Origin: Haemophilus influenzae
GTDB lineage: Bacteria > Pseudomonadota > Gammaproteobacteria > Enterobacterales > Pasteurellaceae
Assembly (NCBI RefSeq): GCF_900475755.1
Contig: NZ_LS483411.1
Coordinates: forward strand, 868,001 to 932,000
Length of the DNA stretch: 64,000 nt
Direction of reading: 5' to 3'
Every line of letters begins with the position of its first letter. Positions within the stretch are counted from its first letter, which is position 1. Both the position numbers and the translations under genes were made by a program. The notes under the pieces are model-generated. The model made no database searches and was not told the origin of the DNA. It saw only the letters and a list, made by a program, of their open reading frames with translations. Shown piece by piece: positions 1-7,494 of the stretch.

Positions 1-507
1 AATCAAATTAATGAAACTCGTCCATTGAAATTACGTATTCGTTATGATGATTCATCTCTGAATCAAACCATTGCAATGCGATTAAATCATCAATTATCAC
101 AATCTGATTTATTACGAGTTGAAAATCAAGGGACGAGCTGGCAAGAATTGCAAACAGCTCGCACAAAAGGCGATTTTCAATTAATTCGTTCTGGCTGGTG
201 TGCTGATTTTAATGATCCTGCAGCCTTTCTAAATTTATTCTATTCAAAAAGCCCAGATAACAAAAATGGCTATAAAAATGCGGAATTTGATCGTTTATTT
301 GAAAATGCAATGACGACGACATCAGAAAAAGTGCGGTTAGAAAATTACGTAAAATTGAAAGAGATGATTCAGCAAGAACATTTAGTGTTACCTATTTTTC
401 AATATAGTACGCCAGTTTATCTCGCACCAAGTATAATGGGTGCGCAAGTAAATTCTGTCGGTGTCATTTACAGTAAAGATTTGTGGAGAAAGGTTAAAAA
501 TCAGTAA
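1..507 (+). CDS. oppA: Oligopeptide ABC transporter periplasmic binding protein OppA, C-terminal part
   Basis: The reading frame is open from base 1, so only the last 168 codons are in the window and the start lies upstream. The protein reads like the C-terminal lobe of the SBP family 5 peptide-binding proteins, with the typical GWCADFNDPAAFLNLF stretch near residue 60 of the fragment and an ending in VIYSKDLWRKVKNQ. These proteins capture oligopeptides in the periplasm for the OppBCDF importer. The gene converges on ribA, with a bidirectional hairpin terminator between them. The family assignment is firm; OppA rather than another family 5 receptor rests on remembered similarity to H. influenzae HI0213. 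Confidence 0.85.
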   Translation, partial: NQINETRPLKLRIRYDDSSLNQTIAMRLNHQLSQSDLLRVENQGTSWQELQTARTKGDFQLIRSGWCADFNDPAAFLNLFYSKSPDNKNGYKNAEFDRLFENAMTTTSEKVRLENYVKLKEMIQQEHLVLPIFQYSTPVYLAPSIMGAQVNSVGVIYSKDLWRKVKNQ

Positions 508-767
508 TCGCGCTTGCAATCAAGGAAAGAATTCTTTAAGATTGGAGGCATTGGGGACAACTCCTACATCGTCCCCTTGCGATTATCTTAGATAACTGTG
601 CCTGAACAGCTAACTAAACAACAGGTAATCAAGAAAATGAAAAAGGCAATTTTTTTCATTTTACTTACTCCTGATAAGCCCCGATCTTTGGAATACGAGA
701 CGGGGTTTCTCGTTTTTGGCAATATGCTAAAAAATCCTTCGATTATTCCGTAATTGAGAGTTTAAAT
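508..767. other. Intergenic stretch with several hairpins, possible small RNA or oppA 3' region
   Basis: There is no clear gene in these 260 bases. Direct reading shows three inverted repeats: GGGGAC/GTCCCC at 553-576, TTATC/GATAA just after it, and CGAGA/TCTCG at 696-712 followed by five T (713-717), which looks like a weak rho-independent terminator. CCCCG/CGGGG (679-705) is an alternative pairing. A 38-codon frame at 637-753 begins MKKAIFFILL but has no good ribosome binding site and overlaps the hairpins. I could not match it to a known small RNA; an sRNA or a processed oppA 3' end would both fit. Confidence 0.3.
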
Positions 768-807
768 AAAAAAGCCACACTGTTCAATATAACAGTATGG
801 CTTTTTT
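768..807. terminator. Bidirectional terminator between oppA and ribA
   Basis: A 17-base arm AAAAAAGCCACACTGTT, a CAATAT loop and a near-perfect complementary arm ending in TTTTTT form a stem with A- and T-tracts on both sides. It sits between convergent oppA and ribA and can serve both. Confidence 0.85.
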
Positions 808-823
808 AACATATATTATTTTA

Positions 824-1474
824 CTAAATAATCTCTTCTTGGCAATGTGGGCAAGTCATTAAATGTTGTTCATCATTGTTATGCACAATGTAATGCCCCA
901 TTTTTTTCGCTTTAGTATCAAGATATTTTGTATTGTAGCGGTTTTCGCCAACATTAAGTGGAACTCGCTCAACCACGTTGATACCCGCTTTTTTCATCGT
1001 TTCCATTTTTTCTGGGTTGTTGGTCATTAAGCGAACTTTTTTTACACCGAGTAGTTCGAACATATCGGCACAGACTTCGAAGTTGCGTTCATCTGCTTTG
1101 AAACCTAAAGCAAGATTGGCTTCAATGGTATCCATTCCTTTATCTTGTAAAGAATAAGCACGGATTTTATTAATCAAACCAATTCCGCGGCCTTCTTCAC
1201 GATGATAAATTAAGACACCGCGACCTTCTTCTTGAATTTGTTTCAACGCTGTCGCCAGTTGGAACCCACAATCGCATTTTAAGCTGTGAAGCGCATCGCC
1301 AGTTAAACACTCAGAATGGATGCGTGCTAACACAGGTTCGTCAGCATTAGAAATATCGCCCATTACTAAGGCGACATGTTCTTTTTTGGTATCTGGAAAT
1401 TCAAATCCCACCATTCTGAAAATACCATATTCAGTGGGTAAATTGGCTTGCGCAACTAGCTGAATTTTTGCCAT
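824..1474 (-). CDS. ribA: GTP cyclohydrolase II
   Basis: This enzyme catalyses the first committed step of riboflavin synthesis, opening GTP to 2,5-diamino-6-ribosylamino-pyrimidinone phosphate with release of formate and pyrophosphate. The zinc site [20 protein letters not shown] (three Cys) and the nucleotide-binding [11 protein letters not shown] motif are intact. I start at the ATG of MAKIQLVAQ because AAGGA lies 8 bases upstream and the sequence aligns with E. coli RibA from there; an in-frame extension to 1534 overlaps the divergent promoter region. The 216-residue product is about 20 residues longer than E. coli RibA, ending in [13 protein letters not shown], whose CPHC pair might bind metal. 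It is divergent from pgpB. Confidence 0.95.
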   Translation of the reverse strand: MAKIQLVAQANLPTEYGIFRMVGFEFPDTKKEHVALVMGDISNADEPVLARIHSECLTGDALHSLKCDCGFQLATALKQIQEEGRGVLIYHREEGRGIGLINKIRAYSLQDKGMDTIEANLALGFKADERNFEVCADMFELLGVKKVRLMTNNPEKMETMKKAGINVVERVPLNVGENRYNTKYLDTKAKKMGHYIVHNNDEQHLMTCPHCQEEII

Positions 1475-1543
1475 AAAGTGATCCTTATTCGTAGTCATTT
1501 TTGTTAGAATGCGCGCGTTATTTTTTATTATCAAGGGGCGAGC

Positions 1544-2269
1544 ATGTTTAAAAGGCTGTCATTATATACGTTATTACTTTGTCTTGTACCATTTTTTATT
1601 TGGGGTATTTCCTATCAGTGGCATGGTAATAGCCAATTAACTCAAGCTGATTATTGGCTTTATTTGCTCACTGAAACGGGTAGCGTACCTTATGCGTTGA
1701 TCACTTGTGTGTTATTTACGCTTTTATTCGCGTTTTTATTTAAAAATCCAAAACAATGGATATTAGCCGTAATTGTGATGGGGATTTCAGTTATTGCAAC
1801 TCAAGCCGCAAAAACAGGGGCAAAAGCATTATTTGAAGAACCTCGTCCGTTCACGGTTTATCTAGCTGAGCAAACTCACTCAACGCCTGAAAATTTTTAT
1901 AAAAATGACCGCACTTTGCGTGCAGAAATGGCTAAGAATTTTTATTCGATGGATTCCATTACACCAGCTTGGTTAGTTCATCATTATGAAAATGAAACGG
2001 GGTATTCTTTCCCCTCGGGGCATACGATTTTTGCGGCAACTTGGCTAATGCTTGCTGTTGGCTTTACCCAATTATTGGGTAACCGTTCTTTTAAAGCAAA
2101 ATTACTGGTAGCAGGTATTGCGGTGTGGGGTTTATTGATGTTGATTAGCCGTGTTCGATTGGGCATGCATTATCCAATTGATTTATTAGTGGCGACATTA
2201 CTGGCATGGTTGATTAATAGCATTATTTTTGCCTTTTTGAAGAAAAAGGCGATCTTCGTCATGAAATAG
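1544..2269 (+). CDS. pgpB: Phosphatidylglycerophosphatase B, PAP2-family membrane phosphatase
   Basis: This is an integral membrane lipid phosphatase that dephosphorylates phosphatidylglycerophosphate and, in E. coli, undecaprenyl pyrophosphate, phosphatidate and lysophosphatidate. All three PAP2 motifs are visible: K-x7-RP as [13 protein letters not shown] (near residue 100), PSGH in [12 protein letters not shown] (near 157), and SR-x5-H-x3-D in [12 protein letters not shown] (near 202). The N-terminus is a membrane segment and more follow between the motifs, as in E. coli PgpB (241 versus about 254 residues). AAGGGGCGAG precedes the ATG. The 70 bases shared with divergent ribA must hold both promoters. 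Confidence 0.92.
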   Translation: MFKRLSLYTLLLCLVPFFIWGISYQWHGNSQLTQADYWLYLLTETGSVPYALITCVLFTLLFAFLFKNPKQWILAVIVMGISVIATQAAKTGAKALFEEPRPFTVYLAEQTHSTPENFYKNDRTLRAEMAKNFYSMDSITPAWLVHHYENETGYSFPSGHTIFAATWLMLAVGFTQLLGNRSFKAKLLVAGIAVWGLLMLISRVRLGMHYPIDLLVATLLAWLINSIIFAFLKKKAIFVMK

Positions 2270-2353
2270 TAACATTAAGAGATAATTCAACATAGGATAA
2301 AATGGGAGTTGAATAAGAGAGAGTATTGCCCATCTTGTATATCTGGTTCTGCT

Positions 2354-2515
2354 CTAGGCAGAAAACCAAATTGTAGAAATGAAATCAGATAATTTTTCAC
2401 CAAAAAACTGATAGTTAATACTAATATTATTATCTTTATTAGGTCGAAAGACATAGCCCTGTTCCAAAGGGATTGAGGTAGATAGAGATTTATGATTAAT
2501 AAAAATATCGAAAAG
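2354..2515 (-). pseudogene. Possible gene remnant between pgpB and nrdD
   Basis: On the minus strand a 53-codon frame without a start codon, bounded by stops on both sides, reads with protein-like composition (for example IPLEQGYVFRPNKDNN and FFGEKLSDFISTIWFS). I do not recognise the family. The absence of a start and the position between two genes that I remember as non-neighbours in strain Rd suggest a truncated gene left at a rearrangement joint. It could equally be chance coding in AT-rich spacer. Confidence 0.25.
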
Positions 2516-2524
2516 CTAAAAGGA

Positions 2525-2557
2525 GTAATAAAGGGCGTATTGCACGCCCTATTATTT
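2525..2557. terminator. Terminator shared by pgpB and nrdD
   Basis: AGGGCGT (2532-2538), a 5-base loop and ACGCCCT (2544-2550) form a perfect 7-bp GC-rich stem. T-rich tails follow on both strands (ATTATTTT on plus, TTATTACT on minus), so it can end nrdD on the minus strand and any read-through from pgpB. Confidence 0.75.
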
Positions 2558-2599
2558 TCAAGAAATGTACTAAATTATCAGCTAAATTTAGCCGCACTT

Positions 2600-4723
2600 T
2601 TATAAATGTTTCACTCTCCGTTTCACTTCTTCTTGTTTTCCTGCATTAAATGGGCGGGCATCAGGGCTGCCTAGATAGCCACATACGCGGCGAGTGACAG
2701 ACACTTTTGTACTATCGTGATTGCCACATTTAGGGCAAACAAAACCTTTACTGGTACATTCAAACTCGCCGGTGAAACCACATTCATAACATTCGTCAAT
2801 CGGTGTGTTGGTGCCGTAATAAGGCACGCGATCGTAGCTATAATCCCACACATCTTCCAATGCTTTTAAGTTGTGTTGAATATTTGGATATTCGCCGTAG
2901 CAAATAAAACCGCCGCTGGCGAGTGGGGGATATGTCATTTCGAAATCTAGTTTATCGTAAGGATTCACTTTCTTTTCTACATCTAAGTGGTAACTATTTG
3001 TGTAGTAGCCCTTATCTGTTACGCCTTTAATCACGCCAAATTTTTTGGTGTCTAGACGGCAGAAGCGGTCGCATAAGTTTTCGCTTGGCGTGGAGTAAAG
3101 GCTGAAGGCATAGCCTGTTTCTTTTTGCCAACGTTTAACTGCCTCACTAAGGTGGCGAACAATCGCAATGCCTTTTTCGCGTAATTGTTCATCATCAAAA
3201 ATATGCCCTTTGTTATATAGCGCATTAATGGTTTCGTGAATACCGATATAGCCAAGGGAAATAGAGGATCGTCCATTTTTGAAAATTTGTGCCACATTTT
3301 CATCCGCTTTTAACCGCACTCCGCATGCGCCTTCCATATAAAGAATGGGGGCAACGCGAGCTTTGGTATTCTCAAGGCGGGCAATACGCGTCATTAATGC
3401 TTTTTTCGCAATAGCTAAACGTTCATCTAAAGTGCGGTAGAAATCTTCTTCGTTTTTAGACTCCAACGCGATATGCGGTAAATTCAAACTTACCACACCA
3501 AGATTATTACGCCCATCGTGAATTTCGTGACCGTTTTCTTCATATGCACCTAAAAAGCTACGGCATCCCATTGGTGCTTTAAAAGAGCCCGTGACTTTGA
3601 CAACCTGATCGTAATTGAGAATATCTGGATACATACGTTTTGATGCACATTCCAATGCGAGCTGTTTGATATCGTAATTCGGATCGCCTTGAGTTTGGTT
3701 CAAGCCTTTTTTAATAGTGAAAACCAGTTTTGGAAAGACTGGCGTTTTATGATTTTTTCCGAGTCCACGAATCCGATTTTTCAAAATAGCTTGCTGAATT
3801 AATCGGGATTGCCAGCTTGTACCTAAACCAAAACCAAAGGTAACAAAGGGGGTTTGCCCATTCGAAGTATGTAGTGTATTAACTTCATATTCTAAAGATT
3901 GGAAGGCATCGAAACATTCTTTTTCAATTAATGCTTTTGCGTAACCTTCAACATCAGGCACATTCCATTCTTGGGCATGTTTGAGGTGTTTTTCGTAACT
4001 GATTTGTACATAAGGGGAAAGTACTTCATCAATACGATTAATGGTTGTGCCGCCGTAAATATGGCTGGCAACTTGGGCGATAATTTGAGCTGTCACTGCC
4101 GTTGCGGTGCCAATGGATTTAGGGGGTTCGATTTCCGCATTGCCCATTTTGAAACCACGAGAAAGCATTCCTTCTAAATCCACTAACATACAGTTAAACA
4201 TTGGGAAGAACGGCGCGTAGTCTAAATCGTGATAATGAATTTCACCTTTTTCGTGAGCCTCCACCACATCGCGTGGAAGAATATGGTGTTTGGCATAATG
4301 TTTTGCCACAATTCCTGCTAGCAAATCACGTTGCGTTGGAATTACTTTCGCATCTTTATTGGCGTTTTCGTTAAGTAATTCTACGTTGCTTTGTTCAATC
4401 AAACCTTCAATTTCTTTTGTTAGCTGGCTACGTTTTTCGCGAGCTAAATCACGATCATGACGATATTCGATATACGCACGAGCAACCTCAGGATAACGAC
4501 TTGCCATCAATTTATCTTCAACGATTTTTTGAATCTGATTAATATCAATCTCTCCTTGATGATGGGTGAATATTTCATTTCCTACTTCTTGCCCAATTTG
4601 GTGGCAATAAAATTCATCGGAAATATTGACCGCACTTGTGGCTTTTTTAATGGCATTGATGATACGTTGAATCTCAAACTCTGCACGAGAACCATCGCGC
4701 TTGATGACCCCAAAGTTACTCAT
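2600..4723 (-). CDS. nrdD: Anaerobic (class III) ribonucleoside-triphosphate reductase
   Basis: NrdD makes dNTPs from NTPs without oxygen, using a glycyl radical generated by the activase NrdG. The 707-residue protein has an N-terminal ATP-cone (FGVIKRDGSRAEFEIQRI), a catalytic cysteine in FPMFNCMLVDLEGML, a C-terminal four-cysteine zinc site (CYECG and CPKCG) and the glycyl radical loop RRVCGYLGSPDARPFN about 27 residues from the end. Length matches E. coli (712). nrdG is not adjacent, unlike in E. coli. The upstream region holds three NrdR-like boxes, one of them over the GGAG ribosome binding site, so repression by NrdR is likely. Confidence 0.96.
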   Translation of the reverse strand: MSNFGVIKRDGSRAEFEIQRIINAIKKATSAVNISDEFYCHQIGQEVGNEIFTHHQGEIDINQIQKIVEDKLMASRYPEVARAYIEYRHDRDLAREKRSQLTKEIEGLIEQSNVELLNENANKDAKVIPTQRDLLAGIVAKHYAKHHILPRDVVEAHEKGEIHYHDLDYAPFFPMFNCMLVDLEGMLSRGFKMGNAEIEPPKSIGTATAVTAQIIAQVASHIYGGTTINRIDEVLSPYVQISYEKHLKHAQEWNVPDVEGYAKALIEKECFDAFQSLEYEVNTLHTSNGQTPFVTFGFGLGTSWQSRLIQQAILKNRIRGLGKNHKTPVFPKLVFTIKKGLNQTQGDPNYDIKQLALECASKRMYPDILNYDQVVKVTGSFKAPMGCRSFLGAYEENGHEIHDGRNNLGVVSLNLPHIALESKNEEDFYRTLDERLAIAKKALMTRIARLENTKARVAPILYMEGACGVRLKADENVAQIFKNGRSSISLGYIGIHETINALYNKGHIFDDEQLREKGIAIVRHLSEAVKRWQKETGYAFSLYSTPSENLCDRFCRLDTKKFGVIKGVTDKGYYTNSYHLDVEKKVNPYDKLDFEMTYPPLASGGFICYGEYPNIQHNLKALEDVWDYSYDRVPYYGTNTPIDECYECGFTGEFECTSKGFVCPKCGNHDSTKVSVTRRVCGYLGSPDARPFNAGKQEEVKRRVKHL

Positions 4724-4730
4724 GATATAG

Positions 4731-4810
4731 CTCCAATATATAGTGTTTTTGAAATGCGAGATGCACTATATATAGATCTAAAAAGATAATCAACACACGA
4801 TATGTAGTGT
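4731..4810 (-). promoter_or_regulatory. Three NrdR-like boxes in 32-bp phase upstream of nrdD
   Basis: The known NrdR box consensus is roughly acaCwATATATwGtgt. On the minus strand I see ACACTATATATTGGAG (4731-4746), GATCTATATATAGTGC (4763-4778) and ACACTACATATCGTGT (4795-4810). The centres are 32 bp apart in both cases, three helical turns, as known for paired NrdR boxes of ribonucleotide reductase operons. The gene-proximal box covers the GGAG ribosome binding site. The boxes are read directly; NrdR binding is inferred. Confidence 0.75.
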
Positions 4811-4908
4811 TTTTAGACCTTTTATCGTAAGATAATTTTGTTAAAGATTGATTTTATTAGAAAAATATCAAATCAAGTTGTTGAGATCTTTTCTCAAATG
4901 TTTTTTGG

Positions 4909-4930
4909 TTTTGTGATCAATATCACAATG
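4909..4930. promoter_or_regulatory. CRP-like palindrome between nrdD and the HEPN gene
   Basis: TTGTGATCAATATCACAA contains TGTGA-N6-TCACA, the exact core of a canonical CRP site (CRP-N type). It centres at 4919.5, about 85 bp before the HEPN gene start and 196 bp from the nrdD start, so the HEPN/MNT operon is the likelier target. An FNR role is less likely because the half-sites read GTGAT, not TTGAT. Confidence 0.5.
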
Positions 4931-5004
4931 TTTACTTTTGGGGTTATAGGTTTTGAGAAAAAATAGTCTATGGTAAAATAGATGAGTATTTAACAGAGGT
5001 AAAA

Positions 5005-5436
5005 ATGATGACTGATAAGCTAAATTTAAATGTATTAGACGCTGCATTTTATTCGTTAGAGCAAACCGTAGTACAAATTTCAGACAGAAATTGGTTTGAT
5101 ATGCAACCCTCTATTGTACAAGATACTTTAATTGCAGGTGCAATTCAGAAATTTGAATTTGTTTATGAGTTAAGTTTAAAAATGATGAAACGCCAACTTC
5201 AACAAGATGCAATTAATACCGATGATATTGGGGCTTATGGATTTAAGGATATTTTGCGAGAAGCATTGAGATTTGGTTTGATTGAAGATATGTCAAAATG
5301 GGTTGCTTATCGTGATATGCGTAATATTACATCACATACTTATGATCAGGAAAAAGCCATGGCTGTTTATGCACAAATTGATGATTTTTTAATAGAAAGT
5401 CGTTTCCTATTGGAACAATTACGTCAGAGAAATTAA
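5005..5436 (+). CDS. HEPN-domain protein, putative toxin or RNase of a HEPN/MNT pair (HI0074-like)
   Basis: This 143-residue all-helical protein is of the 'nucleotidyltransferase substrate-binding' HEPN family; the Rd orthologue HI0074 has a known structure. The HEPN catalytic signature R-x4-H is present as R106-NITS-H111, followed by TY, the arrangement of RNA-cleaving HEPN toxins in type VII toxin-antitoxin pairs. A possible in-frame second ATG lies one codon later; AGAGG precedes both. The MNT gene starts one base after its stop codon, so the two are translationally coupled. Toxic activity is inferred from the family and gene order. Confidence 0.85.
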   Translation: MMTDKLNLNVLDAAFYSLEQTVVQISDRNWFDMQPSIVQDTLIAGAIQKFEFVYELSLKMMKRQLQQDAINTDDIGAYGFKDILREALRFGLIEDMSKWVAYRDMRNITSHTYDQEKAMAVYAQIDDFLIESRFLLEQLRQRN

Positions 5437-5437
5437 T

Positions 5438-5782
5438 ATGACTAGTTTTGCACAGCTTGATATAAAATCTGAAGAATTGGCGATTGTGAAAACTATTTTA
5501 CAACAATTAGTACCTGATTATACCGTATGGGCTTTCGGTTCTCGTGTAAAAGGAAAAGCAAAAAAATATTCCGATCTTGATCTTGCGATTATCTCTGAGG
5601 AACCTTTAGATTTTTTAGAGCGTGATAGATTAAAGGAAGCTTTTTCTGAATCAGATTTACCGTGGCGCGTTGATCTTCTAGATTGGGCTACAACGAGCGA
5701 AGATTTTAGGGAAATTATCCGTAAAGTTTATGTAGTTATTCAGGAAAAAGAAAAAACGGTCGAAAAACCGACCGCTCTTTAG
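5438..5782 (+). CDS. MNT-family nucleotidyltransferase, putative antitoxin partner (HI0073-like)
   Basis: This is a minimal nucleotidyltransferase of the DNA polymerase beta fold, 114 residues, orthologous to Rd HI0073 of known structure. It shows GS at 34-35, the two metal ligands in SDLDLAI (D46 and D48) and a third acidic residue in WRVDLLDW near 79, so the active site looks intact. In studied HEPN/MNT pairs, MNT proteins neutralise the HEPN toxin by transferring AMP to its active-site region. Here that is inference from the family and the coupled gene order. The end of the gene is inside a terminator hairpin. Confidence 0.87.
   Translation: MTSFAQLDIKSEELAIVKTILQQLVPDYTVWAFGSRVKGKAKKYSDLDLAIISEEPLDFLERDRLKEAFSESDLPWRVDLLDWATTSEDFREIIRKVYVVIQEKEKTVEKPTAL
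5757..5780 (+). terminator. Terminator overlapping the 3' end of the MNT gene
   Basis: CGGTCG (5757-5762), loop AAAAAC and CGACCG (5769-5774) are followed by CTCTTT. The stem lies in the last codons of the MNT gene, between it and convergent grpE. Confidence 0.65.
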
Positions 5783-5794
5783 ACAAAATATAAA

Positions 5795-6391
5795 TTAAGT
5801 AGCCACCATTACCATCGCTGGGCGAATGACTCGACCATTTAAGGTGTATCCTTTTTGCAATACGACGCTAATTTGATTGGTTTCAAAGCCTTCAGCAGGT
5901 TGCATTGAAATGGCTTGATGTAAGTCAGGATTAAATGCTTCACCGACAACTCCCACAGCTTCCACGCCAAAACGCCCAACGGTTGAAACTAATTCTTTTA
6001 AGGTCAGTTCTACGCCGTCAAATAAGGCTTTTACGCTTTCATCTTCTTTATTTGCTGGAGTGGCAAGCGCACGCTCTAGGTTATCGATAGTATTCAAAAT
6101 GTCTTTTGAAAATTTTTCCAAAGCGAATTTATGTGCTTTTTCTACGTCTTGTTCAGTACGACGACGAAGATTTTCAATTTCAGCACGAGAGCGAAGTAAA
6201 ATATCCTGTTCTTTATTTGTGGCTTCTTCTATTTGAGTTTTTAGCTGCTCTTCAAGCTCTTGCACGCGGGCAATTGCTTCTTCTAAAGGATCAAGTTCTT
6301 GAGAAGACTTTGTTTGTTGTGTTTCTTCTACAACAGAGTCTTCTTGCTTTTCTACTTCTGGGGTTTCAATTTTTTGTTCTTGTTCTGACAT
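5795..6391 (-). CDS. grpE: GrpE, nucleotide exchange factor for DnaK
   Basis: GrpE releases ADP from the DnaK chaperone in the cytoplasm. The 198-residue protein has an acidic, coiled-coil N-terminus (residues 1-85) and a conserved C-terminal beta domain ([33 protein letters not shown]). The start chosen is the ATG of MSEQEQ, with GGAG seven bases upstream; an upstream in-frame ATG at 6421 adds residues unlike the family. A sigma-32-like promoter lies upstream. It is convergent with the HEPN/MNT operon and not linked to dnaK or dnaJ here. Confidence 0.95.
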   Translation of the reverse strand: MSEQEQKIETPEVEKQEDSVVEETQQTKSSQELDPLEEAIARVQELEEQLKTQIEEATNKEQDILLRSRAEIENLRRRTEQDVEKAHKFALEKFSKDILNTIDNLERALATPANKEDESVKALFDGVELTLKELVSTVGRFGVEAVGVVGEAFNPDLHQAISMQPAEGFETNQISVVLQKGYTLNGRVIRPAMVMVAT

Positions 6392-6449
6392 TTTTTTCTC
6401 CGTAAATACAAAATTCGCCATAGTCGTTAGCTATAGTCTAACAAAAAAC

Positions 6450-6478
6450 TATATAATGACGAAAATGTTAAATTCAAG
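6450..6478 (-). promoter_or_regulatory. Heat-shock (sigma-32-like) promoter candidate for grpE
   Basis: Read on the minus strand, a perfect CTTGAA -35 (6473-6478) is followed after 14 bases by tCATTATA, similar to the sigma-32 -10 CCCATnTA. It lies about 60-90 bases before the grpE start, where a heat-shock promoter would be expected. The -35 overlaps the USS at 6476-6484. Confidence 0.5.
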
Positions 6479-6491
6479 TGCGGTTTATTTT

Positions 6492-7382
6492 ATGAATAAT
6501 TTATATCGTTCCTTTAAAACCATTGGGCTTGTAGGAAAACCTAGAAATGATATTAACCTACAAATGCACAAAAATTTGTTTCACTGGTTAACGGAACGCG
6601 GTTATCAAGTAATGATGGAAAAAGATGTTGCTGAAAAACTGGGGCTTCCTGCAGAAAATCTTGCAACACTTGATGAAATTGGTTGCCAAGCACAGTTGGT
6701 TATTGTGATTGGTGGTGATGGCAATATGTTGGGTCGTGCTCGCGTATTAGCAAAATATGATATTCCATTGATTGGTATCAACCGTGGTAATTTGGGATTT
6801 TTAACGGATATTGACCCGAAAAATGCCTATTCCCAGCTTGAAGCTTGTTTAGAACGTGGCGAATTTTTTGTGGAAGAACGTTTTTTATTGGAAGCAAAAA
6901 TCGAACGAGCAAGTGAAATTGTATCAACGAGCAATGCGGTAAATGAAGCGGTTATTCATCCCGCTAAAATTGCACATATGATTGATTTTCATGTGTATAT
7001 CAATGATAAGTTTGCATTTTCACAACGTTCTGATGGATTAATTGTTTCTACTCCAACAGGCTCTACGGCTTATTCTCTTTCCGCTGGTGGCCCGATTTTG
7101 ACACCTAATCTTAATGCGATTGCGCTAGTGCCTATGTTTCCACATACATTAACTTCTCGTCCTCTTGTTATTGATGGCGATAGCAAAATATCGATTCGTT
7201 TTGCTGAACATAATACCTCTCAATTGGAAGTGGGGTGTGATAGTCAAATTACCTTGTCTTTTACTCCAGATGATGTGGTGCATATTCAAAAAAGCGAGCA
7301 TAAACTTCGTTTGCTTCATCTGAAAAATTATAATTATTACAATGTGTTAAGTAGTAAATTAGGTTGGTTAAAATCATTTTGA
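6492..7382 (+). CDS. nadK: NAD kinase
   Basis: NadK phosphorylates NAD to NADP in the cytoplasm. The GGDGNMLG diphosphate-binding motif, [21 protein letters not shown] and [16 protein letters not shown] are all present, matching E. coli NadK along the whole length (296 residues here). I choose MNNLYRSFK as start because homology begins there. Earlier in-frame ATGs at 6456 and 6465 would run through the grpE promoter candidate and a USS. No strong ribosome binding site precedes any option, so the start carries some doubt. It is divergent from grpE, and recN follows with its own promoter. Confidence 0.93.
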   Translation: MNNLYRSFKTIGLVGKPRNDINLQMHKNLFHWLTERGYQVMMEKDVAEKLGLPAENLATLDEIGCQAQLVIVIGGDGNMLGRARVLAKYDIPLIGINRGNLGFLTDIDPKNAYSQLEACLERGEFFVEERFLLEAKIERASEIVSTSNAVNEAVIHPAKIAHMIDFHVYINDKFAFSQRSDGLIVSTPTGSTAYSLSAGGPILTPNLNAIALVPMFPHTLTSRPLVIDGDSKISIRFAEHNTSQLEVGCDSQITLSFTPDDVVHIQKSEHKLRLLHLKNYNYYNVLSSKLGWLKSF

Positions 7383-7412
7383 TTATGGTAAAAATTTTCG
7401 ATTGAAATAGAT

Positions 7413-7457
7413 TTGACAAAATACTGTAAAAAAATCCTTTACTGTAAATTAAATCAG
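7413..7457 (+). promoter_or_regulatory. recN promoter with LexA-like box
   Basis: A perfect TTGACA -35 (7413-7418) is followed by CTG-N10-CAG (7442-7457), the spacing of LexA boxes, although the inner T and A positions match only in part. TACTGTAAA occurs twice, 18 bp apart (7422 and 7440). recN is an SOS gene in many gamma-proteobacteria, which supports the call. The -10 is not clear to me. Confidence 0.5.
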
Positions 7458-7494
7458 TTATATCATGTTAAATATACAGTTAAAGGGGTTTATT

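Noticed and set aside
4457-4789. 110-codon frame antisense to the nrdD start and its NrdR boxes
   Set aside because: It lies opposite strongly conserved nrdD and the operator, with no ribosome binding site.
4909-4930. FNR site controlling nrdD
   Set aside because: The half-sites are GTGAT/ATCAC with a CRP core, not TTGAT/ATCAA, and the site is about 196 bp from the nrdD start.
6106-6405. 99-codon frame antisense to grpE
   Set aside because: It is a by-product of the Glu/Gln-rich coding of grpE; leucine-rich composition and no start signals.
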